DNA of 35,545 nucleotides from Kribbella albertanoniae. GTDB taxonomy: Bacteria; Actinomycetota; Actinomycetes; Propionibacteriales; Kribbellaceae. The position numbers and the translations under genes were made by a program. Shown piece after piece: positions 32,426 through 35,545 of the stretch. How positions within the stretch are numbered: position 1 is the first letter of the stretch; every line of letters begins with the position of its first letter. The notes below the pieces were generated by a model. It saw nothing but the letters and a program-made list of their open reading frames with translations. It made no database searches and was not told where the DNA came from. The DNA is taken from assembly GCF_004348455.1 (NCBI RefSeq), contig NZ_SMKA01000058.1:1-35545 (forward strand). The letters are read 5' to 3'.

Positions 32426-33540
32426 GACAACCTTCCCGTGTCTGTCTTGAGGATGCGCTCCAGTGAAGCGCGGAACGCGGCCATCTCCTCGCCGGTCCCG
32501 ATCGAGACCCGCAACCAGCCGTCCGGGCCGGTCTCGCGGATCAGGATGCCGTCGTCGAGCAGCGCCTGCCAAACAGCGTGCCGGTCGGCGAAGGTACCGA
32601 AGAGAACGAAGTTCGCATCCGAGTCGACCGCGCGCAGGCCTTGCGCACGCAACCAGACGACCGTCTCGTCCCGCTCGATGCGCAACTGCTCGACCCGGCC
32701 GAGCAGCTCGTCGGAGTGCCGCAGCGCGGCCCGGGCGACCGCCTGGGTCACCGCGGACAAGTGGTACGGCAGCCGCACGATCCGCAGCGCGTCGACCAGT
32801 TGGTTGCTCGCGGCAAGGTATCCGACCCGGCCGCCGGCCAGCGCGAACGCCTTCGACATAGTCCGCGCCACCGCGAGATTCGCGTACGACGGCAGCAGCG
32901 AGAGCGCACTCGGCGTCCCAGTACGCCGGAATTCGCCGTACGCCTCATCGACGACCAGAACCGCGCCGATCGCGGCCGTGCGCGCGGCCAGTGCCTCGAC
33001 GACCTGGATCGGCAACGCCGTACCGGTCGGGTTGTTCGGTGAGGCGAGCAGCACGACCGACGGGCGGTGCCGCGAGATCGCGGCGAGCGCCTTGCTCTGG
33101 TCGAGCGTGAAGTCCTCGGACCGGCGGCCCGTGACCCAGGCGGTGTTGGTGTCTCGGGCGTACTCCGGATACATCGAGTACGTCGGCGCGAACGAGAGCG
33201 CCGTACGGCCGGGACCGCCGAAGGCCTGCAGCAGATGCAGCATGACCTCGTTGGAACCGTTCGCCGCCCAGATCTGCTCGGGCGTCAGATAGGCGCCGGA
33301 CTCGCGCCCGAGGTAGGCCGCGAGATCTGCGCGCAGGTCGAGGAACTCACGGTCCGGGTAGCGGTTCAGGCCCCGAGCCGCATTTGTCACCGACGCCGCG
33401 ATGTCGGCGACGGTCGCCTCGCTCGGCGGGTACGGGTTCTCGTTGACGTTGAGCAGGATCGGTACGTCGAGCTGGGGCGCGCCGTACGGCTCGAAGGCCT
33501 TCAGCTCATCGCGGATCGGCAATCCCTCGAAGCGGCTCAT
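32422..33540 (-). CDS. hisC: Histidinol-phosphate aminotransferase HisC
   Basis: A 372-residue class I/II pyridoxal-phosphate aminotransferase that converts imidazole acetol phosphate to histidinol phosphate. It has [16 protein letters not shown] and [19 protein letters not shown] near the N-terminus, then [46 protein letters not shown] and the PLP-lysine segment [18 protein letters not shown]. The substrate-binding arginine lies in [12 protein letters not shown] near the end. Both termini overlap neighbouring his genes by 4 bp. Confidence 0.95.
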   Translation of the reverse strand: MSRFEGLPIRDELKAFEPYGAPQLDVPILLNVNENPYPPSEATVADIAASVTNAARGLNRYPDREFLDLRADLAAYLGRESGAYLTPEQIWAANGSNEVMLHLLQAFGGPGRTALSFAPTYSMYPEYARDTNTAWVTGRRSEDFTLDQSKALAAISRHRPSVVLLASPNNPTGTALPIQVVEALAARTAAIGAVLVVDEAYGEFRRTGTPSALSLLPSYANLAVARTMSKAFALAGGRVGYLAASNQLVDALRIVRLPYHLSAVTQAVARAALRHSDELLGRVEQLRIERDETVVWLRAQGLRAVDSDANFVLFGTFADRHAVWQALLDDGILIRETGPDGWLRVSIGTGEEMAAFRASLERILKTDTGRLS

Positions 33541-34865
33541 GAGCTCGCTCCGGGGAATCGCACGGACACCGCAGCGCCGTGGGCCGGCAGATCCTCGGCG
33601 TTGGCCAAGGCAACGACATGACCCGCGACCTCTTCCAGAGCGTCACGTGAGTAGCTGATGACGTGCACGGCCTTCAGGAAACTGCGCACGGACAGGCCGG
33701 ACGAGTGGCACGCGCAGCCCGCGGTCGGCAGGACGTGGTTCGAGCCGGCGCAGTAGTCGCCGAGCGAAACCGGCGACCAGCCACCGACGAAGATCGCACC
33801 GGCGTTGGTGATCCGGGCCGCTCGCTCCTCAGCATCGACAGTCTGAATCTCGAGGTGCTCAGCGGCGTACGCATCGACGACCGCGGTGCCCTGCTCAAGA
33901 TCATCGACCAGTACGACGGCCGACTGCTGACCGTTGAGCGCCTCGGTCACGCGGTCGTGGTGCTTGGTCTTCGCGACCTGGATCGGCAGCTCTGCCTCGA
34001 CAGCCGCGGCCAGGGCCTCGCTCGGCGTGACCAGGACGCTGGCCGCCATCGGGTCGTGCTCGGCCTGGCTGATCAGGTCCGCGGCGACGTGCTCGGCGTT
34101 GGCGGAATCGTCGGCGAGGATCGCGATCTCGGTCGGGCCGGCCTCGGAGTCGATACCGACCTCACTTTGGAGGAACCGCTTCGCGGCAACGACGTAGATG
34201 TTGCCGGGACCGGTGACCAGATTGACCTTGCGGCAGCCGTCAAAGCCGTAGGCGAAGCCGGCGATCGCCTGCGCGCCGCCCATCGCGTAGACCTCGGTGA
34301 TGCCGAGCATCTCGCAGACCGCGAGCACCGTCGGGTGCGGCAGACCGCCGAACTCCTTCTGGGGTGGGGATGCCACGGCAAGCGACGGCACGCCGGCAAC
34401 CTGAGCCGGTACGACGTTCATCACGACACTCGACGCCAGCGGGGCACGCCCACCTGGCACATACAGTCCGACGCGCTGCACCGGCACGAACCGCTGGGTG
34501 ACCCGGCCACCCGGGGCGGGCTCGGACGCGATGTCGGCGGTCTTCTCGTCCTCGCTGACCTCGCGGACGCGGCGGATCGACTCCTCGAACGCCGCCCGCA
34601 CGGTCGGGTCCAGCTCCTCCAGCGCGGACTTCAGCGCCGTCTCCGGCACCCGGACGTCCTCCACACGCACATGGTCGAACTTCTCGCCGTACTCCTTGAT
34701 TGCCTCGAGCCCGCGATGACGGACGTCCAGACAGATGGGTCGGACGACGTCGAGAGCCTTCTCGACGTCGAACACGGCTCGGGGGACGAGGGCGTTCACT
34801 TCGGCTTGGAGGTCGGACACCTCACCGGCCGCCACTCGGCCCCGCAGGTCGACGCGGCGAATCAT
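33537..34865 (-). CDS. hisD: Histidinol dehydrogenase HisD
   Basis: A 442-residue zinc enzyme that performs the last two oxidations of histidine synthesis with NAD. It has [54 protein letters not shown] and [34 protein letters not shown] with the zinc-ligand pair region. [25 protein letters not shown] carries the catalytic and zinc-binding histidines. The ATG at 34865 is the first gene of the his operon. A -10-like TAGACT ends 6 nt upstream on the minus strand (34873-34878), so the transcript may be leaderless. Confidence 0.96.
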   Translation of the reverse strand: MIRRVDLRGRVAAGEVSDLQAEVNALVPRAVFDVEKALDVVRPICLDVRHRGLEAIKEYGEKFDHVRVEDVRVPETALKSALEELDPTVRAAFEESIRRVREVSEDEKTADIASEPAPGGRVTQRFVPVQRVGLYVPGGRAPLASSVVMNVVPAQVAGVPSLAVASPPQKEFGGLPHPTVLAVCEMLGITEVYAMGGAQAIAGFAYGFDGCRKVNLVTGPGNIYVVAAKRFLQSEVGIDSEAGPTEIAILADDSANAEHVAADLISQAEHDPMAASVLVTPSEALAAAVEAELPIQVAKTKHHDRVTEALNGQQSAVVLVDDLEQGTAVVDAYAAEHLEIQTVDAEERAARITNAGAIFVGGWSPVSLGDYCAGSNHVLPTAGCACHSSGLSVRSFLKAVHVISYSRDALEEVAGHVVALANAEDLPAHGAAVSVRFPGASS

Positions 34866-34872
34866 GGGCCCA

Positions 34873-34878
34873 GTCTAG
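34873..34878 (-). promoter_or_regulatory. Possible -10 element of the his operon
   Basis: TAGACT on the minus strand lies 7 nt before the hisD ATG and no ribosome binding site is visible, which would give a leaderless mRNA. A clear -35 is not seen. The 109-bp region 34866-34974 is shared with the divergent LON-domain gene. Confidence 0.3.
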
Positions 34879-34974
34879 TAGTCACCGCGCGTGCTCCCGA
34901 CCGCATATCCACAGGCCGACCACACGCACCGTCACCGGCCGTGATCATGCGGGTTGTCCACTACGCTCACTTGT

Positions 34975-35545
34975 ATGGACTCCCGCCTGCCGCTGCTCAC
35001 TGTCGACACGGTGATCTTCCCTGGGCTGGTGCTCCCGATCCCGGTCACCGACGTCCAGGGCCGCGCGGTGATCCGCGACCTGGTCGAGAACGGTGGCGAG
35101 ATGATGTGCGGCGCCCTCGCGGTCCGTGACGGCTACGAACTGGGCGAGCGCGTCTTCCGCTCCCTCTACGGCACCGGCTGCTCCGCGACCATCTCCGAGA
35201 TCCGCCTGGACGCCGACGACGACGGCCCGGTCGAGATCACCCTCACCGGCAGCCACCGGTTCAAGGTCGCCGAACTCGACGGCGGTGGCGACTACCTGGT
35301 CGCGGACGTCGAATGGCTCGACGAAGAACTCGGCGACGACCCCCTGGGCGCCGCGACCGTGGCCGTCGGCCGCTTCCGCCGGTACGCCGAAGCCGTCTCC
35401 GCCATCAGCCGCCCCGGCCTCCACCTCGGCGACCTCCCCGACGACCCCAGCACCCTCTCGTACCTGATGTCAGCAGCCATGACCCTGCTCACCCCCGACC
35501 GCCAAAAGCTCCTGGAAGCCACCGACACCACCGACCGCCTAACCC
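34975..35545 (+). CDS. LON peptidase substrate-binding domain protein (partial, runs off the window)
   Basis: The first 190 residues of a protein with an N-terminal LON substrate-binding (PUA-like) domain. LPLLTVDTVIFPGLVLPIPV opens the domain, with VENGGEMMCGALAVRDG, LYGTGCSATISEIRL and EITLTGSHRFKVAEL following. No protease or ATPase domain is seen in the available part. Genes of this type next to hisD are common in actinobacteria as I recall; the function is unknown. The ATG at 34975 has no ribosome binding site upstream, so a leaderless start is possible. The stop codon lies beyond the window. Confidence 0.85.
   Translation, partial: MDSRLPLLTVDTVIFPGLVLPIPVTDVQGRAVIRDLVENGGEMMCGALAVRDGYELGERVFRSLYGTGCSATISEIRLDADDDGPVEITLTGSHRFKVAELDGGGDYLVADVEWLDEELGDDPLGAATVAVGRFRRYAEAVSAISRPGLHLGDLPDDPSTLSYLMSAAMTLLTPDRQKLLEATDTTDRLT

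Noticed and set aside
1-35545. CRISPR arrays, tRNA or rRNA genes, insertion sequences or phage genes
   Set aside because: I saw no regularly spaced repeats, no tRNA-like cloverleaf, no transposase or integrase and no target-site duplications in the window.

Overview
The window comes from a high-GC Gram-positive actinobacterium. The gene order rimP-nusA-ylxR-infB, the his operon beside a LON-domain gene, the many GTG starts and the 4-bp ATGA/GTGA overlaps all fit. The heavy use of 'gtac'-containing codon pairs makes a Kribbella-like member of the Propionibacteriales my best guess, from pattern recognition only.

Layout. Positions 10-2213: a small stress-type module, with a DUF1579-like gene divergent from a YCII/DGPF protein plus ECF42-type sigma factor. 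The intergenic region carries a perfect TGTGA-N6-TCACA (Crp/GlxR-type) box and candidate ECF promoters. Positions 2206-8879 (minus): the translation/transcription operon rimP-nusA-ylxR-infB, then rbfA-truB behind a strong intrinsic terminator. Positions 9033-9991: a Tat-type lipoprotein and a ferritin-like DUF4439 protein. Positions 10096-18464: a compact biosynthetic cluster (below). Positions 18482-20482: ychJ, then an SDR oxidoreductase divergent from a TetR regulator with two matching operators. Positions 20901-24141: a secreted PLL/DUF346-type beta-propeller protein, a frameshifted PhoX-like phosphatase and a hypothetical protein. Positions 24172-30856 (minus): a branched-chain-amino-acid-type ABC operon (livF-livG-acyl-CoA synthetase-livH-livM-livK). 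Positions 31188-34865 (minus): hisD-hisC-hisB-hisH. The window ends inside a LON substrate-binding-domain gene.

The main discovery is the seven-gene, fully overlapping operon at 10281-18424: a stand-alone zinc-type cupin, a stand-alone methionyl-tRNA-synthetase-like protein, a fused FAD oxidoreductase/lysine-type N-hydroxylase, a small N-acetylglutamate-synthase-like protein, an ATP-grasp ligase, an MFS exporter and a second ATP-grasp ligase. These parts match the known N-N-bond (hydrazine) machinery of s56-p1 biosynthesis: the Spb38 hydroxylase, the Spb39 oxidoreductase and the Spb40 cupin-MetRS hydrazine synthetase. Here, however, the synthetase is split into two genes and the other two enzymes are fused. 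Inferred logic: lysine is N6-hydroxylated, joined through nitrogen to an activated amino acid, and oxidatively cleaved to free a hydrazino acid. The ATP-grasp enzymes then ligate it to amino acids and the MFS protein exports the product. No NRPS, PKS or carrier protein is present, so a small hydrazino-peptide or hydrazide is expected. Two in-frame TTA codons in the MetRS-like gene suggest bldA-type developmental control.
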